Shown: positions 37,804 to 47,062, numbered from the stretch's first letter. The stretch: DNA of 64,000 bases from Opitutaceae bacterium EW11 (GCA_003054665.1 QAYY01000012.1:155679-219678), one strand, 5' to 3'. Program-made: numbers and translations. The notes: generated by a model not told the origin, from the letters alone.

Positions 37804-39012
37804 TCAGCGAAGCAGTCTGAATCCGGCTTTCCGCAACGCCCCGTGCAGAGCTTTCACATGTGCGCGGTCCCGTGTCTCCACGGTGCAATTACAGTGGACG
37901 GCGCTGACATCCGGACCGCTGAACGCCCGGTCGTGGGCGATGTCCTTGATGCTTCCGCCCGAGTCGCCAATCACGCGCGCCAGCGCGGCAAGACCGCCGG
38001 GGCGGTCGCTCACGACGGCGGTGAACCGCGTCAGGCGCCCGTCCGCGACGAGGCCCTTCTCGATGACCCTGCTGAGCACAGCCGGATCGATGTTACCTCC
38101 GCAGAGCGTGAGGACGACGGTCTTGCCCTGAAAGTCGGGGAGTTTACCCGCCATCAGCGCGGCGAGCGGGGCGGCCGCTGCGCCCTCCACGACGGTTTTC
38201 TCGAGCTCAACGAGGCGCAGAATGGCGAGCGCAATCCAGTCCTCGGATACGCGGACCACGCGATCGACCCGATTACGGGCAAGCCCGAATGAATTGTCCC
38301 CGACCTTCAAGACAGCCAAACCGTCGGCCAGCGTCGGTTGCCGGGGAATCGAAACCGGGCGCCCGGCCTTAAGCGCCGCGGTGAAGCTGGCCGTAGCCAC
38401 GGATTCCACGCCGATGACTTTGATCGACGGACGCATGGCTTTGGCCGCCACGGCAATGCCTGCAATGAGCCCGGCTCCGCCGATCGGTGCGACAATGGCG
38501 TCGACGTTCTTAACCTGCTGCAGGATTTCGAGCGCGATGGTCCCCTGCCCGGCAATGATATCGGGATCGTCGAAGCCGTGGACGTACCGCAAGCCTTCCC
38601 TACTCGCATACTCGTCGGCGGCCGCACGTGCCTCCGCAAAATCCCGGCCTTTTACCACCACCCGCGCGCCAAGCCGCTGGCAGGTGGTGATCTTGATCAG
38701 GGGTGCATAGTCGGGCATCACGACCGTTACCGGCACGCCCAGCAATCGGCCGTGGTACGCCAGCCCAAGTGCGTGATTGCCGGCTGAAGCTGCAATGACA
38801 CCGCGTCTCTTTTGGGCGGCATCGAGCTTGCGCAGAGCATTGCACGCGCCGCGTTCCTTGAACGACCCGGTACGCTGGAAGTTGTCCAGTTTGCAGAACA
38901 CATGAGCACCGGTGATCTCGGAGAGCGGGATCGACTCGGGACACGGCGAGACGGCCACATGACCCGCAATACGACGGGAAGCGGCCTGGATATCGGCAAG
39001 GGAGACCGGCAT
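37804..39012 (-). CDS. ilvA: Threonine ammonia-lyase with ACT domain
   Basis: A PLP enzyme that deaminates threonine to 2-oxobutanoate, the first step towards isoleucine, or for threonine catabolism. It has 402 residues. The PLP lysine is Lys52 in TGSFKERGA. GVIAASAGNHALGLAYHGR, APIGGAGLIAG and the cofactor-phosphate loop are in place. A single C-terminal ACT domain (about residues 330-400, RFTAVVSDRPGGLAALARVI) suggests allosteric control. This one-ACT architecture is that of short biosynthetic or TdcB-like forms. The stop is convergent with DUF4202. Confidence 0.93.
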   Translation of the reverse strand: MPVSLADIQAASRRIAGHVAVSPCPESIPLSEITGAHVFCKLDNFQRTGSFKERGACNALRKLDAAQKRRGVIAASAGNHALGLAYHGRLLGVPVTVVMPDYAPLIKITTCQRLGARVVVKGRDFAEARAAADEYASREGLRYVHGFDDPDIIAGQGTIALEILQQVKNVDAIVAPIGGAGLIAGIAVAAKAMRPSIKVIGVESVATASFTAALKAGRPVSIPRQPTLADGLAVLKVGDNSFGLARNRVDRVVRVSEDWIALAILRLVELEKTVVEGAAAAPLAALMAGKLPDFQGKTVVLTLCGGNIDPAVLSRVIEKGLVADGRLTRFTAVVSDRPGGLAALARVIGDSGGSIKDIAHDRAFSGPDVSAVHCNCTVETRDRAHVKALHGALRKAGFRLLR

Positions 39013-39265
39013 GCGTGAACCCTACCGGGCGCCGTGGACACGGCAAAACCCAAAGCAGCGGTGCCACGCTCAACGCGGAACAAACCGACAGAGCCCCCTA
39101 CCTCCGGAGAAACACGCAGCCGCAATTTCCTGGCCACACAAGCGGAGGTAGGTTTGAAGACACGCCCTCGACTCCGGTCGTGAGGCCGGTAAAGTTCTGC
39201 GCTGGAAGCGCCGTGGGGCATCCCGCCTCGCAGCGTCCGCGTCTCACGCTGACGAATACTCTCCG

Positions 39266-39619
39266 ATGTACCAGGTCACGTTCTCCGAACAGGCGATGCA
39301 CGAGCTCAACCGGCTCGACAAACTCGCGCAGATGGAAGCGATCGAGCCGATCAGCAGCCTAAAGCCGTCCGATCTGGCGAACCCCCGTGAGCCCGTCGGC
39401 CGTTTCAATCGCGCCGGTCACACTCTCTACCGGTTGCGGGCTGGAGATTTCCGATTCTACTTTGATGTCCGTGGCGAAACGCTGCACACGCTCTACATTC
39501 TTCACAAAAACTCCCTCGAAGACTTTCTGCTCCGCAACAAGTTGCCAGTCTCCGAAACGCAGCTGGTAGAGCAGGATTCCAAGTTCTGGAAGTACCTCGA
39601 GAGCCTGACCAAGAAGTGA
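39266..39619 (+). CDS. RelE/ParE-like protein coupled to pssA
   Basis: A 117-residue protein beginning YQVTFSEQAMHELNRLDKL and containing YRLRAGDFRFYFDV and LYILHKNSLEDFLLR. This is the strand pattern of the RelE/ParE mRNA-interferase fold. No antitoxin gene lies beside it. Instead pssA begins three nt after its stop, indicating an operon with lipid synthesis. The last 25 residues (KLPVSETQLVEQDSKFWKYL) form an extra tail absent from classical toxins. It may have lost toxicity and acquired a structural or regulatory role, which is an inference. Confidence 0.7.
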   Translation: MYQVTFSEQAMHELNRLDKLAQMEAIEPISSLKPSDLANPREPVGRFNRAGHTLYRLRAGDFRFYFDVRGETLHTLYILHKNSLEDFLLRNKLPVSETQLVEQDSKFWKYLESLTKK

Positions 39620-39621
39620 CC

Positions 39622-40497
39622 ATGGCTTTGCCCGACCCGCGTGAAGATCCGTACACCGTAAGCCAGGCCAGCAGGATCTATTTCCTGCCCAACCTGATGA
39701 CGGCTGGGAATCTGTTCTGCGGTTTTATGTCCGTGATCGAGTGCATCCAGGCTCGTCTGTCTGAGACGGCACTGACCGGCCTCTACAACGGCAGCACGCC
39801 GGCGGATCACTATCGCTACGCGGTTTACTTGATACTGGGCGCGGCCGCCTTCGATGCGCTCGATGGCAGGCTGGCGCGGTACGGCGGACGTGAATCGCTC
39901 TTCGGCGCTGAGTTCGACTCGCTTGCCGACGTTGTCTCGTTCGGCATCGCACCGGCGTTAATGATGTTCTTCTTCATCCTGTCGCCAACGCACGGCATTA
40001 CCTGGTTCCGCAACATCGGGTGGTTCGTCGGTTTCATTTACCTACTTTGCGCGGCGATGCGGTTGGCCCGCTTCAACGTCATCACGAATCCACTGCTCCA
40101 CCGAGCGGCGAAAGACTCCAACAAGGATTTCGTCGGACTACCCGTGCCGGCGGCCGCCGCGACGGTCGCTGCAACCGTGCTCTTTCTGCTCCAGCTGGCT
40201 GAAGCCGACAAATCCCTCCATCGCTTCGCTCTGCTCCTGCCTTTCCTGATGTTGATGATCGCGTTGCTGATGATGAGCACCGTGCGTTATCCCAGCGGGA
40301 AGCAGCTCAACATGCAGACGAAGACCCGGTTGACCACGTTTGTGGCTATTCTCGTCGTGGGCGCGTTGGTGGTCTTCTACCGCGAGATCGGCTTCCTGGT
40401 GCTTTGTCTCGGTTACGTGCTCTTCGGCTTCATTCGCCACCTCAGGCGGCGCGGACACACTTCTCGAACTCAGCCGCCGATCGGAACAAGTGTGTGA
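39622..40497 (+). CDS. pssA: CDP-diacylglycerol-serine O-phosphatidyltransferase
   Basis: A 291-residue membrane enzyme that makes phosphatidylserine, the precursor of phosphatidylethanolamine. The full CDP-alcohol phosphatidyltransferase motif is present: Asp78, Asp81, Gly82, Ala85, Arg86, Gly95, Asp99 and Asp103. About six to eight hydrophobic helices follow, as usual for the family. ATG 39622 sits 3 nt after the RelE-like stop. A GTG at 39616 overlapping that stop is an alternative start. Confidence 0.93.
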   Translation: MALPDPREDPYTVSQASRIYFLPNLMTAGNLFCGFMSVIECIQARLSETALTGLYNGSTPADHYRYAVYLILGAAAFDALDGRLARYGGRESLFGAEFDSLADVVSFGIAPALMMFFFILSPTHGITWFRNIGWFVGFIYLLCAAMRLARFNVITNPLLHRAAKDSNKDFVGLPVPAAAATVAATVLFLLQLAEADKSLHRFALLLPFLMLMIALLMMSTVRYPSGKQLNMQTKTRLTTFVAILVVGALVVFYREIGFLVLCLGYVLFGFIRHLRRRGHTSRTQPPIGTSV

Positions 40498-40725
40498 GCA
40501 ACTGACCAACAGGTGACCAACAACTCGAGGCGTGCGAACAACCCTGGTTTTGTTGGCCCGTACTTCTCGTTTGTTCACACCGGCGGCAGCGGCGGTTTTC
40601 AGAGGTAAACGGGCCAGTTATCCCTGTTTTTCACCGGACATATGGATAGGGATAACATTCCTTATTGAACTAGGATCTAATTATCCTTTGTTAACTTCCC
40701 CAAGAAGCTGCGCCTCCAGCAATCC
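40498..40725. other. AT-rich spacer upstream of dnaN, candidate origin region
   Basis: A 228-nt spacer, unusually AT-rich for this genome after 40600. GTTATCCCT (40617-40625) and AGGGATAAC (40648-40656) form a perfect 9-bp inverted repeat, and TTATCCTT recurs at 40681. TTGTTCACA (40571-40579) is a DnaA-box consensus TTATNCACA with one mismatch. TGACCAACA is repeated at 40503 and 40514. Gene orientation switches near here. These facts make it a candidate oriC, or at least the dnaN promoter. Confidence 0.45.
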
Positions 40726-41850
40726 ATGAAATTCAAAATCAACCGCGATCATTTCAGCAACGGGCTTGCTCAAGTCCTCAATGTCGTCGGCTCGAAGGCG
40801 ACGATGCCGATTCTGAGCAATGTGCTGATCGAAGCGGAAAAGGACCACATCTCGCTCACCACGACGAATCTCGACCTCGGGATTCGCTGCAAGATCAAGG
40901 CCGAGGTGAAGGAGACCGGAGCTGTCACGCTGCCGGTGAAGCGTCTCGCTACGATCGTTCGTGAACTGCCCAACGTAGACGTCGGTTTCGATGCTTCTCC
41001 GAATCATCAGGTGAAGCTGACCTCAGGAGGGTCGAATTTCCGCATCATGGGCATCGGCAAGGAAGAATTTCCGCCGCTGCCGGAGTTCGGCGAAGAGAAA
41101 TCGTTCACGCTCGAGCAGGCCGAGCTCACGATGATGCTAAAGAGCGTCTCTTACGCTCAGTCGACCGATGAGACGCGCTACATTCTCAACGGCGTGTATT
41201 TCAATTTCAAAGACGGCAAGCTCTCGCTCGTTGCTACGGACGGGAGACGTCTTGCGCTGATCAGCAAGGAAATGGAAGTTCCCGCCGCGAGCGCTGGAAG
41301 CATTATTCTTCCTGCGAAGACCGTGGGCGAGTTGCTCCGGATGCTCGATAAGGGCGAAAAGCTGAAAGTCTCGTTCAACGACCGCCGCGCGGCCTTCCAG
41401 ATTAACACCGACCGCGATACCAGCGGTTTGGTCGACAGCATCTACCTCTACTCCAAGGTCGTCGAAGGGAACTACCCGAATTACAACCAAGTTATTCCCA
41501 AGGAAACCCACCAACGCATCAAGCTGGAGCGTGAGTTGTTCCTGCAGTGCGTGCATCGCGCAGCGCTGGTCTGCAGCGAGAAATCCAATTCGGTAAAAAT
41601 CAAACTGAGCAGCAATCTGCTCGAAATCACGGCGCAGAGCCCGGACTTCGGTGAGGCCCACGAATCGATGGCGATCGCTTACAGCGGTCCGGAGCTTCAG
41701 GTGGCATTCAATCCGCAGTTTGTGATGGATCCGCTTCGCGCGCTAACGAAGGACGAGGTGTTCTTCGAAGTGAAGGACGAGGTCAGCCCGGGTGTCTTCA
41801 AGACGCTCGAGAGCTTCATCTGCGTCATCATGCCGGTGCGCTTGAGTTGA
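40726..41850 (+). CDS. dnaN: DNA polymerase III beta clamp
   Basis: The sliding clamp (374 residues) that holds DNA polymerase III on DNA. Three similar clamp domains are visible. [20 protein letters not shown] by parts and [15 protein letters not shown] lie in the first, [15 protein letters not shown] in the second, and the peptide-binding terminus [11 protein letters not shown] closes the third. dnaA is not adjacent in the window; pssA and the AT-rich spacer precede it. No Shine-Dalgarno of note precedes ATG 40726. Confidence 0.97.
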   Translation: MKFKINRDHFSNGLAQVLNVVGSKATMPILSNVLIEAEKDHISLTTTNLDLGIRCKIKAEVKETGAVTLPVKRLATIVRELPNVDVGFDASPNHQVKLTSGGSNFRIMGIGKEEFPPLPEFGEEKSFTLEQAELTMMLKSVSYAQSTDETRYILNGVYFNFKDGKLSLVATDGRRLALISKEMEVPAASAGSIILPAKTVGELLRMLDKGEKLKVSFNDRRAAFQINTDRDTSGLVDSIYLYSKVVEGNYPNYNQVIPKETHQRIKLERELFLQCVHRAALVCSEKSNSVKIKLSSNLLEITAQSPDFGEAHESMAIAYSGPELQVAFNPQFVMDPLRALTKDEVFFEVKDEVSPGVFKTLESFICVIMPVRLS

Positions 41851-41918
41851 GCGCCTCCGGGAAGTAAGTTGACTGCGTCTTCGGGTACCCTCGTTTGAGC
41901 GTGCCGGGACTTGCATCG

Positions 41919-42797
41919 ATGGACTCTGCATACGCCATTTTCGGCGCCATGTTGGTCTCGCTGGTTCTCTTTCAGCTGAACCAGCGAGTCGCGTCGCCCG
42001 TGCTCGCCATCGTCAATCGATGGTTGCGTTGGATCATATTCTCGGCGGGCGGCGCTCTGATCGCGATCGACTTCGGTTGGATCAGCCGCCCGTTTTGGGC
42101 CGTCGCCCTTGCGTTTTCCCTGATCTGGTTCCTCTGCGAGACACTGTATAACTGGCTGGCGATCCAGGCGTTGAGCATTAGCCCACTTCCCCTCTTCCCT
42201 CGCTTCGTCGCAAATACGTCCGGTGAAGAGTGGCCTACGGCGCCGCGCCTCCTGAAGGTGCGAGACTGGCTGCGCGCAAACGACTTCAAGCTGGTGCAGT
42301 CGTTGAAGGCGGAAGTCGGCCCGAGCGTGTACCTGCGCGTTTCTGTCTATCAGGACATGGAGGCGCAGATCCGAATTCAGGTGACTTTCCTGCCGCAAAC
42401 GAACGGAGCAATTTCTGTCTGCTACAGCCTTTCGTCGCAGACGGTGAGCGGCTTCCGCTACGTCACCGACAATCTGTACCTGCCTTTCGGCGGCTTCTAC
42501 CCGGAAAACTGGCTGGTTGAACGGAATCCGTGGCGCCGAAGCCTGGACGGTTTGGTGAAGAGGCATCGGCAGCGCCTGAGCAAAGCGCGCGAGATGCTGT
42601 TGCCGTGGAGTACGGACCCGCTGAACGATCTGAACTCCCAACAGCGTGAACTCGAGCAGGTGAACACTGAGCTGGGTTTTCTCCTTCCCCACGCTGACCG
42701 CGAAGATTTCGGCAAAATGTCCTACGAAGGACGGTATCGCGTCTGGCAGGAGATCTGGCTCTTAAACTACTTCGGCCGCAGCAAGCGGTACGAATAA
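41919..42797 (+). CDS. Hypothetical membrane-anchored protein
   Basis: A 292-residue protein with two or three hydrophobic helices in the first 75 residues (AYAIFGAMLVSLVLFQL; WIIFSAGGALIAIDFGW; AVALAFSLIWFLCETLYNW). A soluble 215-residue domain follows, rich in aromatic residues (VSGFRYVTDNLYLPFGGFYP) and with a helical C-terminus. ATG 41919 is preferred to a TTG eight codons upstream. I do not recognise the family. It is the only gene between dnaN and the convergent RNA methyltransferase, and may share the dnaN transcript. Confidence 0.65.
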   Translation: MDSAYAIFGAMLVSLVLFQLNQRVASPVLAIVNRWLRWIIFSAGGALIAIDFGWISRPFWAVALAFSLIWFLCETLYNWLAIQALSISPLPLFPRFVANTSGEEWPTAPRLLKVRDWLRANDFKLVQSLKAEVGPSVYLRVSVYQDMEAQIRIQVTFLPQTNGAISVCYSLSSQTVSGFRYVTDNLYLPFGGFYPENWLVERNPWRRSLDGLVKRHRQRLSKAREMLLPWSTDPLNDLNSQQRELEQVNTELGFLLPHADREDFGKMSYEGRYRVWQEIWLLNYFGRSKRYE

Positions 42798-42863
42798 ACG
42801 CCCACCGCGGCGCCGGCGGGTTTGTGCGTGGCGGGAAGGTCGAAAGCACCGGCCAGCGAAGCC

Positions 42864-44126
42864 TCAACGTTTCAGGGAGATCACACACTCCAGGTGGCGG
42901 GTCTGCGGGAAGAGGTCGAAGGGCTGCACGGCGGTCAGTTCGTAGCCGGCCGCAGTGAAGAGCTTGAGGTCGCGCATTTGAGTCGCGGGATCGCAGCTGA
43001 CGTACACGACCGCTTTCGGTCCGTATTGGAAAAGCTGATTCAGGAATGCTTCGTCGCAACCTTTGCGCGGCGGATCGATCACGACCACGGTCTCGATGGC
43101 CGGGAAACGAAGGCCGGCGAAAATCGCGGCGGCATCGCCGGCCTGAAATTCGGCGTTGGCGATGCTGTTCACGGCGGCGTTTTCGCGGGCGAATGCGATG
43201 GAGGTTTCGCTGATCTCGATGCCTTCGACGCGCTCAAAGGCGCTCGCGGATGTGAGCGCGAACAGCCCGCTGCCGCAGTACGCGTCGACGAGAAAGCGCG
43301 CGCCGGACGCCGACGCTTGCTGGCGCACGTAGCCGGTGAACGCGGGCAGGATGAAAGGGTTGTTCTGGAAGAAATCCCGCGCGAGGAAACGAAGCTTCAG
43401 ATCGCCGACGGTTTCCGTGATGACGCGATCGTACTCCGTGGTGACTTCTCCGGAGGCGTCGCGAAGCAGCAGGGTCGCGGAGCGTTTGAATTCGCCGGCG
43501 GCGGCGCGGCGGCGAATCCCGATCCGTTCGGCCGAGAGCCGCACGTTGATCGAATCAGTCGCAATCTCGCATCGCGGCACGTCCACCAAATCGAACCGCG
43601 TTCCCTGCCGCAGGAAACCAATGGGGAACTGAGCCGGATCGCCGGCGCTCGACGGCTCCTTGGGAGGATGAAAATGCGGCGTGATTTTCGAGCGGTAGCC
43701 ATAGGTCTTCGGCGAACCGATCACCGGCGCGACCGGAAACGTCAGGCCTGCCATGTGCGCGAGCAACTCTTCCACCTGCCGCTGTTTCCAGAGAAGCTGC
43801 TGGTCGTAGGCGAAGTTCTGATACTGACAGCCGCCGCACCGGCCGAAAACCGGGCAGGGCGACGCGACGCGGTGCGGCGAAGGGCGGAGCACCGCCACGA
43901 GATCGGCTTCCGAGTAGTTCTTGTGATTCCGGAAAACGCGTGCGCGGACGCGTTCCCCCGGAAGCGCGAAGGCGCACATCACGACCCAGGGACGTTCCTC
44001 CGTGCTCGCGGGATCGCGCAGCGGCACGCGTCCAAGGCCGACCCCGAGGTTCGTCAGGGTCGCGATCTCGAGTTCGATCTCGGCGTGATAGGCAAAAGGA
44101 AGGTCGTTGAAGCGTTTTTTCGCCAC
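42864..44126 (-). CDS. TrmA/RlmD-family RNA uracil-5-methyltransferase
   Basis: A 420-residue iron-sulfur RNA m5U methyltransferase. An N-terminal TRAM-like domain is followed by the cluster cysteines (Cys91, Cys97, Cys100 in CPVFGRCGGC, with a fourth probably in VPRCEIAT). The Rossmann SAM domain has VDAYCGSGLFAL and VVVIDPPRKGCDE. The catalytic cysteine is in VVYVSCDPATQ. Orthologues act on 23S rRNA U747 or U1939, and the target base cannot be told here. It is one of two minus-strand calls in an otherwise plus-strand region, and divergent from the TrmH-like gene, so both may use the 150-nt spacer. Confidence 0.9.
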   Translation of the reverse strand: MAKKRFNDLPFAYHAEIELEIATLTNLGVGLGRVPLRDPASTEERPWVVMCAFALPGERVRARVFRNHKNYSEADLVAVLRPSPHRVASPCPVFGRCGGCQYQNFAYDQQLLWKQRQVEELLAHMAGLTFPVAPVIGSPKTYGYRSKITPHFHPPKEPSSAGDPAQFPIGFLRQGTRFDLVDVPRCEIATDSINVRLSAERIGIRRRAAAGEFKRSATLLLRDASGEVTTEYDRVITETVGDLKLRFLARDFFQNNPFILPAFTGYVRQQASASGARFLVDAYCGSGLFALTSASAFERVEGIEISETSIAFARENAAVNSIANAEFQAGDAAAIFAGLRFPAIETVVVIDPPRKGCDEAFLNQLFQYGPKAVVYVSCDPATQMRDLKLFTAAGYELTAVQPFDLFPQTRHLECVISLKR

Positions 44127-44276
44127 GGCGTTCCACGAAACACCAACTACCGCGCAAAAAACAGGACGATTTCACGGGGCGAACGCCGATGGCTGGACGG
44201 TGCGGATGGGGCCGGCGATACCTCCGCGTTGTGTTTTGTTTGCGGCCGCGCGGCATCTTGGGTCTGGTTTCCCGCC

Positions 44277-45101
44277 GTGCCGCCAGCCGAGAAGATCACC
44301 AGCCTCCAGAACCCTCGAGTGAAGCAGCTTGTCCGCCTCCGCGACCGGCGGCCGCGCGACGAAGCGGGTGTGTTCCTCGTGGAGGGATATCGCGAGATCC
44401 GGCGGGCGCTCGAGAAAGACGTCCGCCTCCAGGAGGTCTATTTCTCGGCGGCTTGGTTTCTCGGCGAGAACGAGCCCGCACTTCTCGAGAAAGCGGCGGC
44501 TGCGGGCGCCCAGCTTTTCGAGCTGTCGAAAGACGCGTTTGCGAAGGTCGCGTACCGGGAGCGGCCGGACGGTCTGCTTGCCGTGGCCCCTCAGTGGAAA
44601 CGCACGCTGGATGAGCTTCAGCTCGGGGCAGCACCGTTCGTTCTGGTGGTCGAGGCGATCGAGAAGCCCGGCAACCTCGGTACGATTCTGCGAAGCGCGG
44701 ACGCCGCGGGTGTGGACGCAGTCGTCGTCTGCGATCCGGTAACGGATATCTTCAATCCCAACGTGGTCCGATCTTCCACCGGCGTGTTGTTTTCCGTGCC
44801 CGTCGTGGTCGAGGAAAGCGGGACGGTCCGCGACTGGCTTCGCCAGCGTGGTATTCGGGCGGTGGCGACAACGCCTTCGGCCACGGCTCTCTACACCGAC
44901 ACCGACCTCCGCGGCCCGCTGGCGATCGTGATGGGCAGCGAACAGTACGGGCTCAGCGATTTCTGGCTGAAGCAGAGCGACGCACAGGTCCGCATCCCGA
45001 TGGCGGGGCAGGCCGACTCGCTCAACGTCGCCATGGCCACGATCATCACCCTTTTCGAAGCCGTGCGTCAGCGCGGCGGTTCTACGGCGAAAGCCGGCTA
45101 A
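44277..45101 (+). CDS. TrmH/SpoU-family RNA 2'-O-methyltransferase
   Basis: A 274-residue SPOUT methyltransferase. The N-terminal substrate-binding part starts SLQNPRVKQLVRLRDRR. The knotted catalytic domain has VEAIEKPGNLGTILRSADAAG, IVMGSEQYGLS and IPMAGQADSLNVAMA, the three family motifs. The probable targets are 2'-OH groups of rRNA or tRNA. The start is a GTG at 44277 just ahead of the conserved region. The long frame to 42822 is mostly antisense to the RlmD-like gene and is excluded. Confidence 0.88.
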   Translation: MPPAEKITSLQNPRVKQLVRLRDRRPRDEAGVFLVEGYREIRRALEKDVRLQEVYFSAAWFLGENEPALLEKAAAAGAQLFELSKDAFAKVAYRERPDGLLAVAPQWKRTLDELQLGAAPFVLVVEAIEKPGNLGTILRSADAAGVDAVVVCDPVTDIFNPNVVRSSTGVLFSVPVVVEESGTVRDWLRQRGIRAVATTPSATALYTDTDLRGPLAIVMGSEQYGLSDFWLKQSDAQVRIPMAGQADSLNVAMATIITLFEAVRQRGGSTAKAG

Positions 45102-45162
45102 CGCCCCGGGCGAACCCGATCGTTCTCCGAGGGTCTAGAAACGCCCACACACCCTACCTCTC

Positions 45163-45768
45163 ATGATGCGCTTTCTCCTCCCGCTTCTTCTTTTCGCCGC
45201 TGCTTTGAGTGCCGCCGACGATTCGAAACCGGCTCTGCTTTCGACGACAGGAGGAGGCAATACTTGGTCGGACGTCGCCGAGCTTCAGAAGGACGCCGAG
45301 GCGCACAAACCGGCGGCGTTGGCCGCTCTGGGCGACATGCTGCTCACGGGTGATCAGGTGACCAAGGATGTGCCCAAGGGTTTGTCGATGCTGGAAGAAG
45401 CCGCTAAGGCAGGCCAATCGAGCGCGGCATTTCGGCTTGGGAAGGTGTACGAAGACGGTCAGCTGGCGCCGCGCGATACGACGAAGGCCATTCAGTACTA
45501 CAAACAGGCCGCGATCGCGGGGGTCGGCGAGGCACAATACAATCTGGGAGCGCTATACGTGAGCGGTAAGGGACTCAAGCGCGACTATCGCGAGGGCCTC
45601 GCGTGGCTGCTCGTCGCGGAGAAGTCCGGCGTAACTGCGGGCGGCGCGGAGAAGGTGCGCCAACACCTGGTGAAGACGGGCCGAAGCGAGCTCATTCCAG
45701 CGGCGGAGAAGCGCGCGGCCGAGATCGCAGCCGAGCTGAAGAAGTCCGCTGAGGCACCGGCGAAATAG
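45163..45768 (+). CDS. Secreted Sel1-repeat protein
   Basis: A 201-residue protein with a signal peptide (residues 1-20). It has three Sel1-type helical repeats, seen as PAALAALGDMLLTG, SSAAFRLGKVYEDG and GEAQYNLGALYVSG spaced about 36 residues apart, each followed by a YY- or LL-bearing second helix. Such proteins act as scaffolds for periplasmic complexes. ATG 45166 is an equal start to 45163. The C-terminal 35 residues are lysine- and alanine-rich. The neighbours give no further clue. Confidence 0.85.
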   Translation: MMRFLLPLLLFAAALSAADDSKPALLSTTGGGNTWSDVAELQKDAEAHKPAALAALGDMLLTGDQVTKDVPKGLSMLEEAAKAGQSSAAFRLGKVYEDGQLAPRDTTKAIQYYKQAAIAGVGEAQYNLGALYVSGKGLKRDYREGLAWLLVAEKSGVTAGGAEKVRQHLVKTGRSELIPAAEKRAAEIAAELKKSAEAPAK

Positions 45769-45815
45769 ACGGGCGCAACGAAGGTGCCGCGTCCGCTGCG
45801 TAGAGAGCCCGCGGG

Positions 45816-45998
45816 TCAGGGATTGAACTCTTCCTTCGTCCGCTCGAGCTGCTGCGCGAGTGTGGTCGGACGGCCGCTCCGGAAAGAACGGCGATCCGTG
45901 ATCGTCCGGTGATTTGGGAAGCTCTTCGTGCCAGCTCCTGCGGCTCCAAAGATCCGGGGTAGCGAACGGACGGGAGGGCCCGCGTGGATTTGTCCCAC
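45816..45998 (-). CDS. Possible small protein
   Basis: A 60-codon minus-strand frame from GTG 45998 in the 279-nt spacer before the ABC genes. Its C-terminal half (TDRRSFRSGRPTTLAQQLER, then TKEEFNP) looks more protein-like than the surrounding shadows and ends shortly before the Sel1 gene stop. I have no homologue in mind and no ribosome site. It is offered as a hypothesis only. Confidence 0.25.
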   Translation of the reverse strand: MGQIHAGPPVRSLPRIFGAAGAGTKSFPNHRTITDRRSFRSGRPTTLAQQLERTKEEFNP

Positions 45999-46047
45999 GG
46001 GTGTTTCCCATTGTGCTCTTCACTTTTCCTGCTGCTAATCCGCGTCC

Positions 46048-46788
46048 ATGTGCGTCGTGGCGGCTGATTCCCCCTCCTCGGCTCAAGACCCCCTCTTCGT
46101 CGTTCGGGGGCTGACGAAGACCTATGGCGACGGCGAAGCGGCGGTGCACGCGCTGGTCGGCGTGGATCTCGACCTTTTCCCGGGCGAACTCGTTGTGCTG
46201 CTGGGCGCGTCCGGCAGCGGAAAATCCACCCTGCTCAACAATCTCGGGGGCCTCGACACGCCTACGTCGGGGAAACTCAACTACCGGGGCTGGAGCCTCG
46301 ACGAAGCGGATCAAGAAGGACTGACGCGGTATCGCCGCGACGTCGTCGGCTTCGTCTTTCAGTTCTACAATCTCATTCCGAGCCTGACCGCGCGCGAGAA
46401 CGTGGCGCTCATCACGGAGGTGGCCGCGGACCCGATGAGTCCGGACGACGCCCTCGCGCTGGTCGGGTTGACGGACCGGAGAAATCACTTTCCGGCCCAG
46501 CTCTCGGGCGGCGAGCAGCAGCGTGTCGCGATTGCGCGAGCGATTGCGAAGCGACCCGAGGTGCTGCTTTGCGACGAGCCTACGGGCGCCCTCGATATTC
46601 ATACCGGCATTACCGTTCTCGACGCCGTGCAGCGGATCAATCGCGAGCTCGGCACGCTGACGGTGATCATCACGCACAACGCGGCCATAGCGGCGATGTC
46701 CGACCGGGTGTTGACGCTCTCCGACGGTCGCCTTGTCGGGCAGAAGAAGAATCCCCAGCGGCTGGCCGTCCAGGAATTACAGTGGTGA
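46048..46788 (+). CDS. ABC transporter ATP-binding protein (LolD/MacB type)
   Basis: A 246-residue ATPase with Walker [14 protein letters not shown] (about residues 53-65), the Q-loop [18 protein letters not shown], signature [14 protein letters not shown], Walker [13 protein letters not shown] and H-loop VIITHN. The sequence type matches LolD/MacB-like exporters that work with FtsX-fold permeases. The permease and an HlyD-type adaptor follow, making a complete export set. A heptamer inverted-arm element separates this gene from the permease. Confidence 0.93.
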   Translation: MCVVAADSPSSAQDPLFVVRGLTKTYGDGEAAVHALVGVDLDLFPGELVVLLGASGSGKSTLLNNLGGLDTPTSGKLNYRGWSLDEADQEGLTRYRRDVVGFVFQFYNLIPSLTARENVALITEVAADPMSPDDALALVGLTDRRNHFPAQLSGGEQQRVAIARAIAKRPEVLLCDEPTGALDIHTGITVLDAVQRINRELGTLTVIITHNAAIAAMSDRVLTLSDGRLVGQKKNPQRLAVQELQW

Positions 46789-46812
46789 TGCCGCGCCGCC
46801 GCGGCGCGGCGG

Positions 46813-47025
46813 GAAGTTGGAAGTCAGAATCTGGAAATTTGATGCTCGTAACGAACCAATGAATACCGATCGGGCTTCGTGTACTTCGCTTCTTCGCAAG
46901 ATGACTTCTGGAGTGTCTCGCGGTGGCGCGAAGGTCGCGGAGTCTGGGCGCGGCGGGACAGGATATCTGCCCTGCCGGGGAGCGGGTGGAATTCCACCAA
47001 CTTCCAATTCCTAACTTCCAACTTC
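46813..47025. repeat. Inverted four-unit heptamer element
   Basis: The left arm 46813-46840 consists of four 7-bp units (GAAGTTG, GAAGTCA, GAATCTG, GAAATTT). The right arm 46998-47025 consists of four (CAACTTC, CAATTCC, TAACTTC, CAACTTC). Complementarity is 22 of 28, with the outer unit perfect. The 157-nt loop has no convincing gene and ends in a 14-bp palindrome GGTGGAATTCCACC (46985-46998). It fills the spacer between the ABC ATPase and permease genes, copying the design of the octamer elements with another sequence. Confidence 0.75.
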
Positions 47026-47062
47026 CACTCCCCAGCTTTCCGTCGCCTCCGGCGGCGCTCCC

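Noticed and set aside
42822-44276. The 5' half of a 759-codon plus-strand frame
   Set aside because: It is antisense to the RlmD-like methyltransferase; only the last 274 codons match a known family.
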